64,000 nt of DNA from positions 1,426,001 through 1,490,000 of the forward strand of contig NZ_CP157390.1 in NCBI RefSeq assembly GCF_040050925.1. The letters run 5' to 3'. The notes below the pieces were generated by a model. The model saw only the letters and a program-made list of their open reading frames with translations, made no database searches and was not told the origin of the DNA. Position numbers and translations under genes: made by a program. The stretch comes from Leifsonia sp. NPDC080035 (GTDB lineage Bacteria > Actinomycetota > Actinomycetes > Actinomycetales > Microbacteriaceae). Positions 15,839 through 24,319 of the stretch are shown piece by piece (position 1 is the stretch's first letter; each line of letters opens with the position of its first letter).

Positions 15839-16144
15839 TTACCAGCTCGACTTGGTGATGCCGGGCAGCTCGCCACGGTGCGCCATGTCGCGGAAGCGGA
15901 CACGCGAGATGCCGAACTTGCTGAGGTTTCCACGCGGGCGGCCGTCAACGGCGTCGCGGTTGCGGACGCGGATGGGGGAGGCGTCGCGGGGGAGCTTCTG
16001 CAGGCCGACGCGGGCGGCCTCGCGGGACTCGTCGGTCCCGTTCGGGTCGACCAGGGCCTTCTTCAGCTCGGCGCGCTTCGCGGCGTAGCGCTCGACGATG
16101 ACCTTGCGCTGCTCGTTCTTGGCGATCTTGGACGTCTTGGCCAT
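15839..16144 (-). CDS. rpsN: 30S ribosomal protein S14, zinc-independent form
   Basis: 101 residues, the long form of S14. It lacks the CxxC...CxxC zinc ribbon of the short form; the chain contains no cysteine. The C-terminal NLSKFGISRVRFRDMAHRGELPG segment is the conserved rRNA-binding end. Last gene of rpmB-rpmG-rpsN; the gap to rpmG is three bases. This trio is the zinc-free set that in Streptomyces and mycobacteria replaces zinc-binding paralogues under zinc limitation, and a zinc uptake operon lies next door. It could be the only S14 gene in this organism. Confidence 0.95.
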   Translation of the reverse strand: MAKTSKIAKNEQRKVIVERYAAKRAELKKALVDPNGTDESREAARVGLQKLPRDASPIRVRNRDAVDGRPRGNLSKFGISRVRFRDMAHRGELPGITKSSW

Positions 16145-16147
16145 GGT

Positions 16148-16315
<168 letters not shown>

Positions 16316-16317
16316 TG

Positions 16318-16554
16318 TTAGATCTTCTCCCCACGGGCCAGGAGGTCCTTGACCACGGACTCGATGCCACGGGCGTCGATGACCTTGATGCCCTTGGCGC
16401 TCAGGTTGAGGGTGACGTTACGGCGAAGCGACGGAACGTAGTACGTCTTCTTCTGGATGTTCGGGTCGAACCGGCGCTTGGTGCGTCGGTGCGAGTGCGA
16501 GATGTTATGACCGAAGCCGGGAACGGCTCCAGTCACCTGGCACACTGCTGCCAT
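16318..16554 (-). CDS. rpmB: 50S ribosomal protein L28, zinc-independent form
   Basis: 78 residues from the ATG at 16554. It starts MAAVCQVTGAVPGFGHNISH with SHRRTKRRFDPNIQ next, then the C-terminal LSAKGIKVIDARGIESVV. It has one cysteine instead of the four of the zinc form, and the extended C-terminal half is like the C-minus L28 of Streptomyces. First gene of rpmB-rpmG-rpsN. The mRNA leader has a perfect hairpin 20 bases upstream of the start (16574-16593). Confidence 0.95.
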   Translation of the reverse strand: MAAVCQVTGAVPGFGHNISHSHRRTKRRFDPNIQKKTYYVPSLRRNVTLNLSAKGIKVIDARGIESVVKDLLARGEKI

Positions 16555-16573
16555 TGCTTTCTTCTCCAATACC

Positions 16574-16593
16574 GTGGGACCGGACGGTCCCAC
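16574..16593 (-). promoter_or_regulatory. Hairpin in the rpmB leader
   Basis: GTGGGACCG-GA-CGGTCCCAC: perfect 9-bp arms with a 2-base centre, ending 20 bases before the rpmB ATG and just upstream of its ribosome-binding site. It could be an operator or a leader hairpin for ribosomal-protein feedback. It does not resemble a Zur box. Confidence 0.45.
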
Positions 16594-16722
16594 CCAAGGT
16601 CACTTGTCGGCGCACGGCTTCCCCGCGATTTCTCGGTGTGGGGGTTTCGTACACGGCTCTGAGCGGGAGGAGCCCACTCAGCCAAACATCCATGCTACGG
16701 CATGACGACACGCCCGGCCAAA

Positions 16723-17121
16723 TCAGGCCGTCGCGGCCGCGGCGGAGCACGCCGCGCACAAGCCGAACACGTCGACCACGTGCTGCGCCTGCGTGAAGCC
16801 GTGCGATGCCGCCGCCGCGCGCGCCCACTGCTCAACCTCGTCGGCCTCGATCTCCACCGTGAGACCGCAGTTGCGGCAGATCAGGTGGTGGTGGTGGCCG
16901 GTGGTGCAGGCGCGGTACAGGCTCTCGCCCTCCGGCGACTGCAGCGAGTCGGCGTCGCCCTCCGCCGCCAGGTCGGCGAGCGCGCGATACACCGTCGCGA
17001 GCCCGATCGGGGAGCCCGACTCGTGGAGGCTGAGGTGCAGTCCCTGCGCGCTGATGAAGCCCTCCGTCGAGGACAGGGCCTCGCGGACGGCCTCCCGCTG
17101 CCAGGTGTTGCGCTTCACCAT
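16723..17121 (-). CDS. zur: Zinc uptake regulator Zur (Fur family)
   Basis: 132 residues. The winged-helix part (about 1-80, NTWQREAVREALSSTEGFIS, ATVYRALADLAAEGDADSLQ) is followed by the metal-binding part: HHHHLICRNCGL (about 91-102) and CAACS near the C-terminus, i.e. two CxxC pairs for the structural zinc plus the His cluster. It starts seven bases after the znuB stop, making it the last gene of the zinc operon. That context, and the Zur-like box in front of znuA, support Zur rather than Fur. Confidence 0.9.
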   Translation of the reverse strand: MVKRNTWQREAVREALSSTEGFISAQGLHLSLHESGSPIGLATVYRALADLAAEGDADSLQSPEGESLYRACTTGHHHHLICRNCGLTVEIEADEVEQWARAAAASHGFTQAQHVVDVFGLCAACSAAAATA

Positions 17122-17127
17122 CCCAGG

Positions 17128-17985
17128 CTAGCCCGCCTGGCTCACGAGACGCCGTGAGCTGCGCGTGCCGACGACGCGGCAGACGACGTAGATGACGAAG
17201 GAGATCGTGGTCACGTACGGGCTGATCGGCAGCGCGCTTCCGAGCGCCAGCATGATGCCGCCCACAACGGACACGAGCGCGAAGCCGACGCTGAGCAGCG
17301 GGACGGCGAGCGGCGACGAGGAAACCCGCATCGCCGCGGCCGCCGGCGTGACAAGCAGCGACAGCACCAGCAGCGCGCCGACGATCTGCACGGACACCGC
17401 GACGGCGAGGCCGAGCAGCACCATGAACGCCAGCGAGACGAAACGGGTCGGGACACCGCGGGACGCCGCGACGTCCGCATCCAGGCTGTCGAACATCAGG
17501 GGACGCCACATCACGAGCAGCCCGATCAGCACGAGTGCGCCGATGACGATGAGCGAGCCGAGCTGGGGGTCGTCGACGGACACGATCTGGCCGGTGAGGA
17601 GCCCGAACTTGTTCGCACTTCGCCCGGGATACAGTGCGAGCGCCAGGATGCCGAGCCCGAGCCCGAACGGCATCAGCACGGCGATGATCGAGTTGCGGTC
17701 GCGCGCCCTGGCGCCGAGCAGCCCGATCAGCACGGCGGCGATGAGGGAGCCGACGAGGGAGCCGGCCACGACGTTGGCGCCGAACAGCAGCGCGACCGCG
17801 GCACCGGCGAACGAGAGCTCGCTGATCCCGTGCACGGCGAACGCCATGTCGCGCTGCATGACGAAGACGCCGATCAGGCCGCCGACGACGCCGAGCACGG
17901 CTCCGGCGAAGATCGAGTTGCGCACGAGGGCGAGCAGCTCGCCGTAGTCGGCGAAATTGAAGAGCTGGGACCAGAGATCGTTCAT
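17128..17985 (-). CDS. znuB: Zinc ABC transporter permease ZnuB
   Basis: 285 residues with about eight membrane segments. The ABC-3 family signature is visible: FAVHGISELSFAGAAVALLFG (about residues 50-70) and the C-terminal VQIVGALLVLSLLVTPAAAA (about 188-207). It forms the membrane channel for zinc (or manganese) with ZnuC and ZnuA. It overlaps znuC by four bases and precedes zur by seven. Confidence 0.9.
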   Translation of the reverse strand: MNDLWSQLFNFADYGELLALVRNSIFAGAVLGVVGGLIGVFVMQRDMAFAVHGISELSFAGAAVALLFGANVVAGSLVGSLIAAVLIGLLGARARDRNSIIAVLMPFGLGLGILALALYPGRSANKFGLLTGQIVSVDDPQLGSLIVIGALVLIGLLVMWRPLMFDSLDADVAASRGVPTRFVSLAFMVLLGLAVAVSVQIVGALLVLSLLVTPAAAAMRVSSSPLAVPLLSVGFALVSVVGGIMLALGSALPISPYVTTISFVIYVVCRVVGTRSSRRLVSQAG

Positions 17986-18842
17986 GCGGCCGGCTCCGGG
18001 TGCACGTCGCGGCTGTGCTCGTGGTGATCGTGGGTCTCGGCGTCTGGGATGCCGACGACGACGATGCGCCCGCGTGTACGGATCACGTCGACGGGAGTGC
18101 CGTAGAGGTCGGTGAGGACATCGCTGCGGAGCACCTCGTCCGGCGTCCCCGTGCGGAACCGTCCGCCCGCCAGGTACAAGACGCGGTCGACCATCCCGAG
18201 CACCGGGTTCACGTCGTGGGTGACGAAGACGACAGCGGAGCCGTGCTCCCTTCGCCGCCGATCGATCAGCTCGCTGACGCCGCGCTGGTGCTGCAGGTCG
18301 AGCGAGAGCAGCGGCTCGTCGCAGAGCAGCAGCGCAGGGTCGCCGGCGAGTGCCTGGGCGACGCGGAGCCGCTGCTGTTCTCCGCCGGAGAGGGAGCCCA
18401 CCGGCGCGTCCGCGTAGCGGCGCGCGCCGACCGAATCCACCAGCTGCTCGACCTGGGAGCGGTCGGCGCGGCTGGGGAACGGGAGCCCCCAGCGGTGACC
18501 GTTCACGCCGAGGGCGACGAGGTCGCGGGCGCGCATGGGCGTCCCCGCCGGGATCAGCTTCTGCTGCGGGATGTAGCCGATGCGCCGGTCTCCGCGGCGC
18601 ACGGCGTGCCCGTCGAACCGGATGCTGCCGCCGTCCAGCCGCTGCTGGCCGAGGATGGTCTTCAGCAGGCTGGTTTTGCCCGAGCCGTTCGGGCCGAGCA
18701 CCGCGACAAACTCGCCGGCGTGGACGTCGAGGTCCAGCCCGCTCCAGAGCGTGCGCGCGCCGAATCCGAGGGCCGCGTCGCGGAGACTCAGCACCACCTC
18801 GCGGTCGGCGGGCGCGGGAACGCGCTCGAGCGGCTCGCTCAC
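17982..18842 (-). CDS. znuC: Zinc ABC transporter ATPase ZnuC
   Basis: 286 residues from a GTG. Walker A LGPNGSGKTSLLKTILGQQR (about 54-73), signature VGSLSGGEQQRLRVAQALAG (about 153-172), Walker B ALLLCDEPLLSLDLQHQRG (about 176-194), switch His in VVFVTHDVN. The C-terminal 40 residues include HDHHEHSRDVH, a His-rich tail that may bind zinc. It overlaps znuA and znuB by four bases each. Confidence 0.92.
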   Translation of the reverse strand: MSEPLERVPAPADREVVLSLRDAALGFGARTLWSGLDLDVHAGEFVAVLGPNGSGKTSLLKTILGQQRLDGGSIRFDGHAVRRGDRRIGYIPQQKLIPAGTPMRARDLVALGVNGHRWGLPFPSRADRSQVEQLVDSVGARRYADAPVGSLSGGEQQRLRVAQALAGDPALLLCDEPLLSLDLQHQRGVSELIDRRRREHGSAVVFVTHDVNPVLGMVDRVLYLAGGRFRTGTPDEVLRSDVLTDLYGTPVDVIRTRGRIVVVGIPDAETHDHHEHSRDVHPEPAA

Positions 18843-19738
18843 TTCGCCAGCGCCGCCGCGACGGCGTCCAGGTTGGCGTTCATCCAGGAGGTGTAATCCT
18901 TGCCGCTCGGGAGGGTCTCGGTGACCGGCACGACGGGGATGTCGGCCTGCTTGGCGGCGGCGAGCACCTTCTCGGTCTCGGGGCCGCTGGTCTGCTCATT
19001 GTAGGCGAGCAGCTTCACCCGGTGACCGGAGAACAGCCGCAGCGTCTCCTGCAGCACGACGGGGGAGACGTCGTTGCCGCCCTCGATGGCCTCGCTGAAC
19101 TTCTCCGGCGTGCGGTTCTCCAGCCCGATCGCCTCGAGCAGGTAGAGCGGCACGGGCTCGGTGATCGCGACACCCTCGCCCGCGTACCGCGTCTTCAGCT
19201 CCGCGGTGCGCTTCCCGAGCGCGTCGAGCTTCGCGGTGAAGGCTCCGGCGTTCTTCTCGAACGTCGTCTTCTGCGCCGGGTCCGCCTTCGACAGCGCGGT
19301 GACGAGCGCGTCGGTCAGCTTTCCGATCGTGGGGATGTCGTACCAGACGTGCTCGTTGAGCTCGCCGTCGACCGGCTTCTTGCCGGAGAGGTCGACGACG
19401 TTGAGCACCGTGGCCGAGTCGTTCTTCGCTCCGGTGCGCAGCGTGTCCATGAAGTCGTCGTAGCCGCCGCCGTTCTCGATGAGGATGTCGGCCTTGGAGA
19501 CCGCGAGCTGGCTCTGCGCGCTGGCCTCGAACGAATGCGGGTCCTGGGCGGGGTCCTTCATCAGCGATGTCACGTCGACGGCGTCTCCGGCGATCGTGGT
19601 CGCGATGTCGCCGTACACGTTCGTGCTGGCGACGACACGGACCTTCGCGTCGTCTCCGGATGCTCCGGAGGAGCAGCCGGCGAGGGCGATGGCGGTCGTT
19701 GCGGCGAGGGCGATGGCGAGGAGCGGGCGCTTCTGCAT
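18839..19738 (-). CDS. znuA: Zinc-binding lipoprotein ZnuA
   Basis: 299 residues with a lipoprotein signal (MQKRPLLAIALAATTAIALA then GCSSG; Cys22). Cluster A-I substrate-binding family: VVASTNVYGDIATTIAGDAV, then DPAQDPHSFEAS (first metal His about residue 72), LNEHVWYDIPT (second His), and the conserved Asp/Glu region near the C-terminus. It captures zinc outside the membrane for ZnuBC. First gene of znuA-znuC-znuB-zur; the Zur-like box lies 54 bases upstream. Confidence 0.92.
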   Translation of the reverse strand: MQKRPLLAIALAATTAIALAGCSSGASGDDAKVRVVASTNVYGDIATTIAGDAVDVTSLMKDPAQDPHSFEASAQSQLAVSKADILIENGGGYDDFMDTLRTGAKNDSATVLNVVDLSGKKPVDGELNEHVWYDIPTIGKLTDALVTALSKADPAQKTTFEKNAGAFTAKLDALGKRTAELKTRYAGEGVAITEPVPLYLLEAIGLENRTPEKFSEAIEGGNDVSPVVLQETLRLFSGHRVKLLAYNEQTSGPETEKVLAAAKQADIPVVPVTETLPSGKDYTSWMNANLDAVAAALAK

Positions 19739-19791
19739 GGCGGGTATGCCTTGTCTAAGTCGAGGTCGGGACTCTTCGACACTAACCCTTG

Positions 19792-19808
19792 TTGAGAATG
19801 ATTGTCAA
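19792..19808. promoter_or_regulatory. Zur box upstream of znuA
   Basis: TTGAGAATGATTGTCAA contains TGAGAATGATTGTCA, which agrees with the actinobacterial Zur consensus TGAAAATGATTTTCA at 13 of 15 positions. It is placed for repression of znuACB-zur by zinc-loaded Zur. Confidence 0.82.
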
Positions 19809-19844
19809 AATCAGGCGAGCCATGAATCGGGATGTCTATCACCA

Positions 19845-19890
19845 TTGACACCGTGTCTACTTTGTTTTACATTCGTCGATGTAAAGCAAA
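19845..19890 (+). promoter_or_regulatory. Sigma-A promoter overlapped by a 30-bp palindromic operator
   Basis: TTGACA (19845-19850), a 17-base spacer and TACATT (19868-19873) form a near-consensus promoter. A palindrome with arms TTTGTTTTACAT (19861-19872) and ATGTAAAGCAAA (19879-19890), one mismatch and a 6-base centre, covers the -10. This is the expected site of autorepression by the XRE regulator two genes downstream (inference). Confidence 0.8.
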
Positions 19891-19912
19891 CCAGACATGA
19901 AGGGATGCGGCC

Positions 19913-20323
19913 GTGTCGTACGACGAGAAGAACTCCTGGATCTTCCTGGTGACCGCCGTGGTGGGTTACGCGACCTATCTGGTGCTGCTCGCCGTCTTCG
20001 GCACGGAGGCGTACGTGCCGCTGCTGCTCGCGACGATCGGCGGCGCGATCGCGGTCAACATCGTGGCGAGCATCGTGATCTCGATCACCAACGGCCGCGA
20101 CCGCGACAAGCGGGATCAGCGCGACCGAGAGGTGTACGCGTTCGGCGAGCGGATCGGTGGGTCCTTCGTGGTGCTCGGGGCGGTGGCGGCACTCGTGCTC
20201 GCCCTGTTCCAGGCGCCGTGGTTCTGGATCGCCAACGCCGTCTACTTGGCCTTCGCGCTCTCCGCCGTCGTCGGCGCGAGCGCACGACTCGCCGCGTACC
20301 GCCGGGGGATGCCGTCGTGGTGA
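19913..20323 (+). CDS. Four-helix membrane protein paired with an XRE regulator
   Basis: 136 residues from a GTG with AAGGGA upstream. Four membrane segments (about 10-29, 36-58, 83-102, 107-126) and a charged loop NGRDRDKRDQRDREV between the second and third. No known motif. The stop overlaps the start of a small XRE-family regulator by four bases (GTGA), an arrangement widespread for small membrane protein/XRE pairs; the pair may sense a membrane condition. Function unknown. Confidence 0.75.
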   Translation: MSYDEKNSWIFLVTAVVGYATYLVLLAVFGTEAYVPLLLATIGGAIAVNIVASIVISITNGRDRDKRDQRDREVYAFGERIGGSFVVLGAVAALVLALFQAPWFWIANAVYLAFALSAVVGASARLAAYRRGMPSW

Positions 20324-20535
20324 GGGCGACGCGCGTCACCAACTCGCTCCGTACGCTGCGGTTCGCAGCGGGCGAGATGACCCAGGCCGAGCTCGCCGAC
20401 CGGGTGGGCGTCACCCGCCAGACCATCATCGCCATCGAGCAGGGCCGCTACTCGCCGTCGCTCGAGATGGCGTTCCAACTCGCGCGGGTGTTCGGGGTCC
20501 CGCTCGACGACGTGTTCCAGTACCCCGAAGACTGA
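20320..20535 (+). CDS. XRE-family helix-turn-helix regulator, small
   Basis: 71 residues, a bare helix-turn-helix domain: NSLRTLRFAAGEMTQAELAD, RVGVTRQTIIAIEQGRYSPS, LEMAFQLARVFGVPLDDVFQ. The recognition helix is VTRQTIIAIEQ. A second GTG three bases upstream (20317) is an alternative start. It probably binds the palindrome at 19861-19890 and controls its own operon; this rests on context. Confidence 0.88.
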   Translation: MRATRVTNSLRTLRFAAGEMTQAELADRVGVTRQTIIAIEQGRYSPSLEMAFQLARVFGVPLDDVFQYPED

Positions 20536-20549
20536 GGGAGGGCACGACC

Positions 20550-21572
20550 ATGGAGAGCAGAACGGCCGGCGCCGACGCGCTGGAGGCAGAGGCAGAGACG
20601 GCGACGATGCGGGCCGTGAGGCCGGAGCGGTACGGCGAGCCGAGCGCCCTGCGCGTGAGCCGCGTCCCCATCCCCGTCCCGGGCTCGGGCGAGGTGCTCG
20701 TCAGGGTCAGGGCGGCGGGCGTCGACGCCGGGACGTGGCACCTGACCACCGGCCGCCCCTACCTCATGCGGCTCATCGGATTCGGCTGGCGGGGGCCGAA
20801 GGCGCAGGCCCTGGGGCTGGCGTTCGCAGGCACCGTCGAGGCGGCCTCCGGCGACGGCGCCTGGCAGGCGGGCGACCGCGTATTCGGCTCGGCGGACGGC
20901 GCGCTGGCGGAGTTCGTCGTGGCGAAGGCAGCGGAGCTGGTGCGGATGCCGGACGACGCCTCCTTCGAGGTGGCGGCGACCCTCCCCGTGTCCGGGGTGA
21001 CCGCCGTACAGGCCGTCGCCGCGGCCACGGTGGGCCCGGGCGATCGCGTACTCGTGCTGGGTGCGGCGGGAGGCGTGGGCCATTTCGTGGTGCAGCTCGC
21101 CGTCGCCAAGGGTGTCGTCGTCACCGGAGTGTGCAGCCGGGCGAAGGCGAAGCTGGTGCACGGCCTGGGCGCCGAGCGCGTCGTCGACTACGCGACGACG
21201 GACGTGCTCACCGAGGGGACGCGCTACGACGCCATCATCGACACGGCAGGCAACCGCCCGCTCCGTCGCCTGCGCCGCATCCTCGAACCCGACGGCGCCG
21301 TGGTGCTGGTCGGCGGCGAGGCGGGAGGCGCTCTCACCGGAGGCATCCAGCGCACCGCCGCCGCGGCGCTCCTCGACCGGTTCGCGCGTCAGCGGCTCGT
21401 CGGCCTCGTCGCGAAGGAGCGGATGGAGGATCTGCGGGAGCTGGGGGCGCTGCTGGCGAGCGGCGGCATCCATCCGGTGCTCGACACGGCGTACGCGCTG
21501 GAGGACACCGCGGCCGCCGTGCAGCACATCGGCGCAGGCAGGGCACGCGGCAAGGTGGTCGTGACGCCGTGA
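20550..21572 (+). CDS. NAD(P)-dependent quinone oxidoreductase-like protein (MDR family)
   Basis: 340 residues. Medium-chain dehydrogenase/reductase fold: GroES-like part (about 20-140, VPGSGEVLVRVRAAGVDAGT, GLAFAGTVEA, GDRVFGSADG) and Rossmann part with VLVLGAAGGVGHFVVQLAVA (about 170-190). It lacks the structural and catalytic zinc ligands, so it belongs to the zinc-free quinone reductase branch. The first 19 residues (MESRTAGADALEAEAETAT) look like an extension; the Met at residue 20 is an alternative start. It may be co-transcribed with the XRE gene 14 bases upstream. Substrate unknown. Confidence 0.85.
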   Translation: MESRTAGADALEAEAETATMRAVRPERYGEPSALRVSRVPIPVPGSGEVLVRVRAAGVDAGTWHLTTGRPYLMRLIGFGWRGPKAQALGLAFAGTVEAASGDGAWQAGDRVFGSADGALAEFVVAKAAELVRMPDDASFEVAATLPVSGVTAVQAVAAATVGPGDRVLVLGAAGGVGHFVVQLAVAKGVVVTGVCSRAKAKLVHGLGAERVVDYATTDVLTEGTRYDAIIDTAGNRPLRRLRRILEPDGAVVLVGGEAGGALTGGIQRTAAAALLDRFARQRLVGLVAKERMEDLRELGALLASGGIHPVLDTAYALEDTAAAVQHIGAGRARGKVVVTP

Positions 21573-21587
21573 CGAACCTCGTCAGAG

Positions 21588-22970
21588 TCAGTCGAGCAGC
21601 AGCGCGGGCTCCTCGATGATGGAGGCGACGTCCGCCAGGAAGCGCGACGCGACGTCCCCGTCCACCACGCGGTGATCGAACGACGCCCCGACGGTGGTCA
21701 CGAAGCGCGGGCGCACCTCGCCGTCCACCACCCACGGCTTCTGCTTGATCGTGCCGAGCGCGACGATGCCGACCTCCCCGGGGTTCAGGATGGGCGTTCC
21801 CGTGTCCATCCCGAAGACGCCGACGTTGGTGATCGTGATCGTGCCGCCGGTCATGTCCGACGGCGGCGTCTTGCCCGCGCGCGCCGTCAGCGTGAGCTCC
21901 TCGAGGGCCCTCGCGAGCTCCAGCAGCGTCATCTCCTGGGCGTCCTTGATGTTCGGGACGATCAGGCCGCGCGGCGTTGCCGCGGCGATGCCGAGGTTCA
22001 CGTAGTGGCGGACGATGATCTCCTCATCGGTCCACGACGAGTTCACCGTGGGGTTGCGGCGCACCGCCCACATGAGCGCCTTCGCGACGATGAGCAGGGG
22101 CGACACTTTGATGCCGGCGAAGTCGGCCGAGTTCTTGAGACGCTTGACGAACTCCATGGTCCGGGTGGCGTCGACGTCGACGAAGAGGCTCACGTGCGGC
22201 GCCGTGAACGCGCTGGTGGTCATCGCCGTCGCGATCGCCTTGCGCACGCCCTTGACCGGGATGCGCTCCTCGCGGTCGTCCGGCCACTCCGGCGTCTGGA
22301 TGTTGCGGAAGACGCTCGCCTGAGTGGCCTCGCGGAGCACGTCGTCGCGGGTGACGTCGCCGATCGGGCCGGTCGCGGTGACGGCGGCGAGGTCGACGCC
22401 GAGGTCCTTCGCGAGCTTGCGGATCGGAGGCTTGGCGATGACCGGAGCCGCGGATGCTGAGGCCGGCGCTGCCTGCGCTGCAGGCGCGGTGGCGGGGGCG
22501 GCAGCGGCGGGCGCGGCCGGCGCGCTGGTGGGCGCCGGGGTGAAGGTCACCGGGATGGAGTTCGTGCCGGGGTGCGTCACCCTGCGGCGGCGGCTCGTCC
22601 CGTGACCGGCGGCGCCGTAGCCGACGAGAACGGCTCCCGGCTTCGGCTCGTCCGTCTCGTGCGAGACGCTCGCCGCAGTGTCGGCCTCGGCCTCCGCGAC
22701 CTCGCTCACCGGCGCAGCCTGCGCCGCCTGGTCGCCGGTCACGGTGAAGATCGGGGTGCCGACCTCGACGGTCTGGCCCTCCGTCACCAGCAGCTCGCCG
22801 ACCGTGCCCTCGAAGGGCGACGGCAGCTCGACCAGCGACTTGGCGGTCTCGATCTCGACGATCACCTGATTGACGGCGACCTTCTCGCCCGGTGCGACCT
22901 TCCAGGAGACGATCTCCGCCTCTGTCAGGCCCTCGCCCACGTCGGGCAGCAGGAACTGGGACTCGCTCAT
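21588..22970 (-). CDS. Dihydrolipoamide acyltransferase, E2 of a 2-oxoacid dehydrogenase complex
   Basis: 460 residues. Lipoyl domain 1-80 with the lipoylated lysine in VEIETAKSLVELPSP (about residue 44); Ala/Pro linker with a low-complexity stretch (about 155-190); subunit-binding domain IRKLAKDLGVDLAAVTATGP (about 200-220); catalytic domain to the C-terminus with FDHRVVDGDVA (active-site His near residue 435). E2 transfers the acyl group from E1 to CoA. One lipoyl domain only. It follows the E1beta gene by 26 bases, third in the E1alpha-E1beta-E2 operon; E3 is not in the window. Branched-chain 2-oxoacid or pyruvate are both possible substrates. Confidence 0.93.
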   Translation of the reverse strand: MSESQFLLPDVGEGLTEAEIVSWKVAPGEKVAVNQVIVEIETAKSLVELPSPFEGTVGELLVTEGQTVEVGTPIFTVTGDQAAQAAPVSEVAEAEADTAASVSHETDEPKPGAVLVGYGAAGHGTSRRRRVTHPGTNSIPVTFTPAPTSAPAAPAAAAPATAPAAQAAPASASAAPVIAKPPIRKLAKDLGVDLAAVTATGPIGDVTRDDVLREATQASVFRNIQTPEWPDDREERIPVKGVRKAIATAMTTSAFTAPHVSLFVDVDATRTMEFVKRLKNSADFAGIKVSPLLIVAKALMWAVRRNPTVNSSWTDEEIIVRHYVNLGIAAATPRGLIVPNIKDAQEMTLLELARALEELTLTARAGKTPPSDMTGGTITITNVGVFGMDTGTPILNPGEVGIVALGTIKQKPWVVDGEVRPRFVTTVGASFDHRVVDGDVASRFLADVASIIEEPALLLD

Positions 22971-22996
22971 GTAGGACTTCTTTCGTATCGGCGCGC

Positions 22997-24319
22997 TCAG
23001 TAGGCGAGCGCGCGATCCACGGCCTCGAGGATGCGGTCGGCGTCGGGGAGGTAGACGCCTTCGAGCTTCGCCGGTGGGAACGGGGTATCGAATCCGGCCA
23101 CCCGCAGCACCGGCGACTCCAGGGAGTAGAACGCCTTCTCGGCGACAACGGCCGCGATCTCGGAGCCGACCGAGACGGTGCCGGGCGCCTCCTGCGCGAC
23201 GACGAGCCGACCGGTCTTCTGGACGGATTGCACGATGGGGCCGTAGTCGATCGGGGAGAGGGAGCGCACATCGATGACCTCGAGGCTGCGACCCTCCTCA
23301 GCGGCGATCTCGGCCGCACGGAGCGCGACGCTCACCATGCCGGCCCAGGCGACGACGGTCGCGTCGGTGCCGGTGCGGACGACACGGCTGGCGTGCAGCG
23401 GCACCGGGTTCTCGACCGTGTCGACCTCGCCCTTCGGCCAGTAGCGGCTCATCGGCTCGAAGAAGATCACGGGGTCGTCGGAGGCGATCGCCTCCTGGAT
23501 CATCCAGTACGCGTCGTGCGGGGTGGACGGCGCGACGACCCGCAGACCGGCGGTGTGCGCGAAGTACGCCTCCGGCGCCTCCTGGTGGTGCTCGACCGCA
23601 CCGATGTGACCGCCGTGCGGGATGCGGATGACGACGGGCATCTTCACCGCGCCGCTGTGACGGTTCGTCAGCTTGGCGAGTTGAGTGGTGATCTGGTCGA
23701 AGCCGGGGAACACGAAGCCGTTGAACTGGATCTCGACCACGGGCCGGTAGCCGCGCATCGCGAGACCGATGGCGCTGCCGACGATGCCGGCCTCGGCCAG
23801 CGGCGTGTCCAGCACGCGCTGCGAGCCGAACTCCTTCTGCAGCCCCTCGGTCACGCGGAAGACGCCGCCGAGCGGGCCGACGTCCTCGCCCATGATGAGG
23901 ACACGCGGGTCGTCGGCGAGCGCGCGCCGCAGTCCCGCGTTCAGCGCCTTCACCATCGGCAGGTTCTGGATGCGCGGCTCGGGCTCGGCGGCCGCCGGCT
24001 GCTCCGGCTCGTCGTCCGACGCATCGGCCGACGCCTCGGCCATGTTCCCGAGAGCGACGGCCTCCGTCGCGGACTCGTCCTGCGCGTCCACCGACGCGCT
24101 CGCGTCGCCCTGGGCGACCTCCGCGTCGTCGATCGTGAACTCGCGCGTCCACTCCTGCTCGGCCACGTGCTCCTCCAGCACCTCGGAACCCGGCTCGCTC
24201 TCCACGATCTCCACCACGTCGATGGCGTGCGTGTCTGCGAGCGCGTTCGTGTGCTCCTGCTCGTCGCCGTCGATCAGCTCGGCCTCCACGTACTCGGCCC
24301 CGCTCCTCACGTCGCTCAT
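22997..24319 (-). CDS. 2-oxoacid dehydrogenase E1 beta with acidic N-terminal extension
   Basis: 440 residues where about 325 is usual. From about residue 117 (IQNLPMVKALNAGLRRAL) it is a standard transketolase-like beta subunit: VLIMGEDVGPLGGVFRVTEG, DTPLAEAGIVGSAIGLAMRG and IPHGGHIGAVEHHQ. Residues 1-116 are Asp/Glu/Ala-rich with no recognisable domain. The start is supported because it overlaps the E1alpha stop by four bases (ATGA), but the internal Met93 (24043) is an alternative. Forms the thiamine-diphosphate decarboxylase with E1alpha. Confidence 0.9.
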   Translation of the reverse strand: MSDVRSGAEYVEAELIDGDEQEHTNALADTHAIDVVEIVESEPGSEVLEEHVAEQEWTREFTIDDAEVAQGDASASVDAQDESATEAVALGNMAEASADASDDEPEQPAAAEPEPRIQNLPMVKALNAGLRRALADDPRVLIMGEDVGPLGGVFRVTEGLQKEFGSQRVLDTPLAEAGIVGSAIGLAMRGYRPVVEIQFNGFVFPGFDQITTQLAKLTNRHSGAVKMPVVIRIPHGGHIGAVEHHQEAPEAYFAHTAGLRVVAPSTPHDAYWMIQEAIASDDPVIFFEPMSRYWPKGEVDTVENPVPLHASRVVRTGTDATVVAWAGMVSVALRAAEIAAEEGRSLEVIDVRSLSPIDYGPIVQSVQKTGRLVVAQEAPGTVSVGSEIAAVVAEKAFYSLESPVLRVAGFDTPFPPAKLEGVYLPDADRILEAVDRALAY

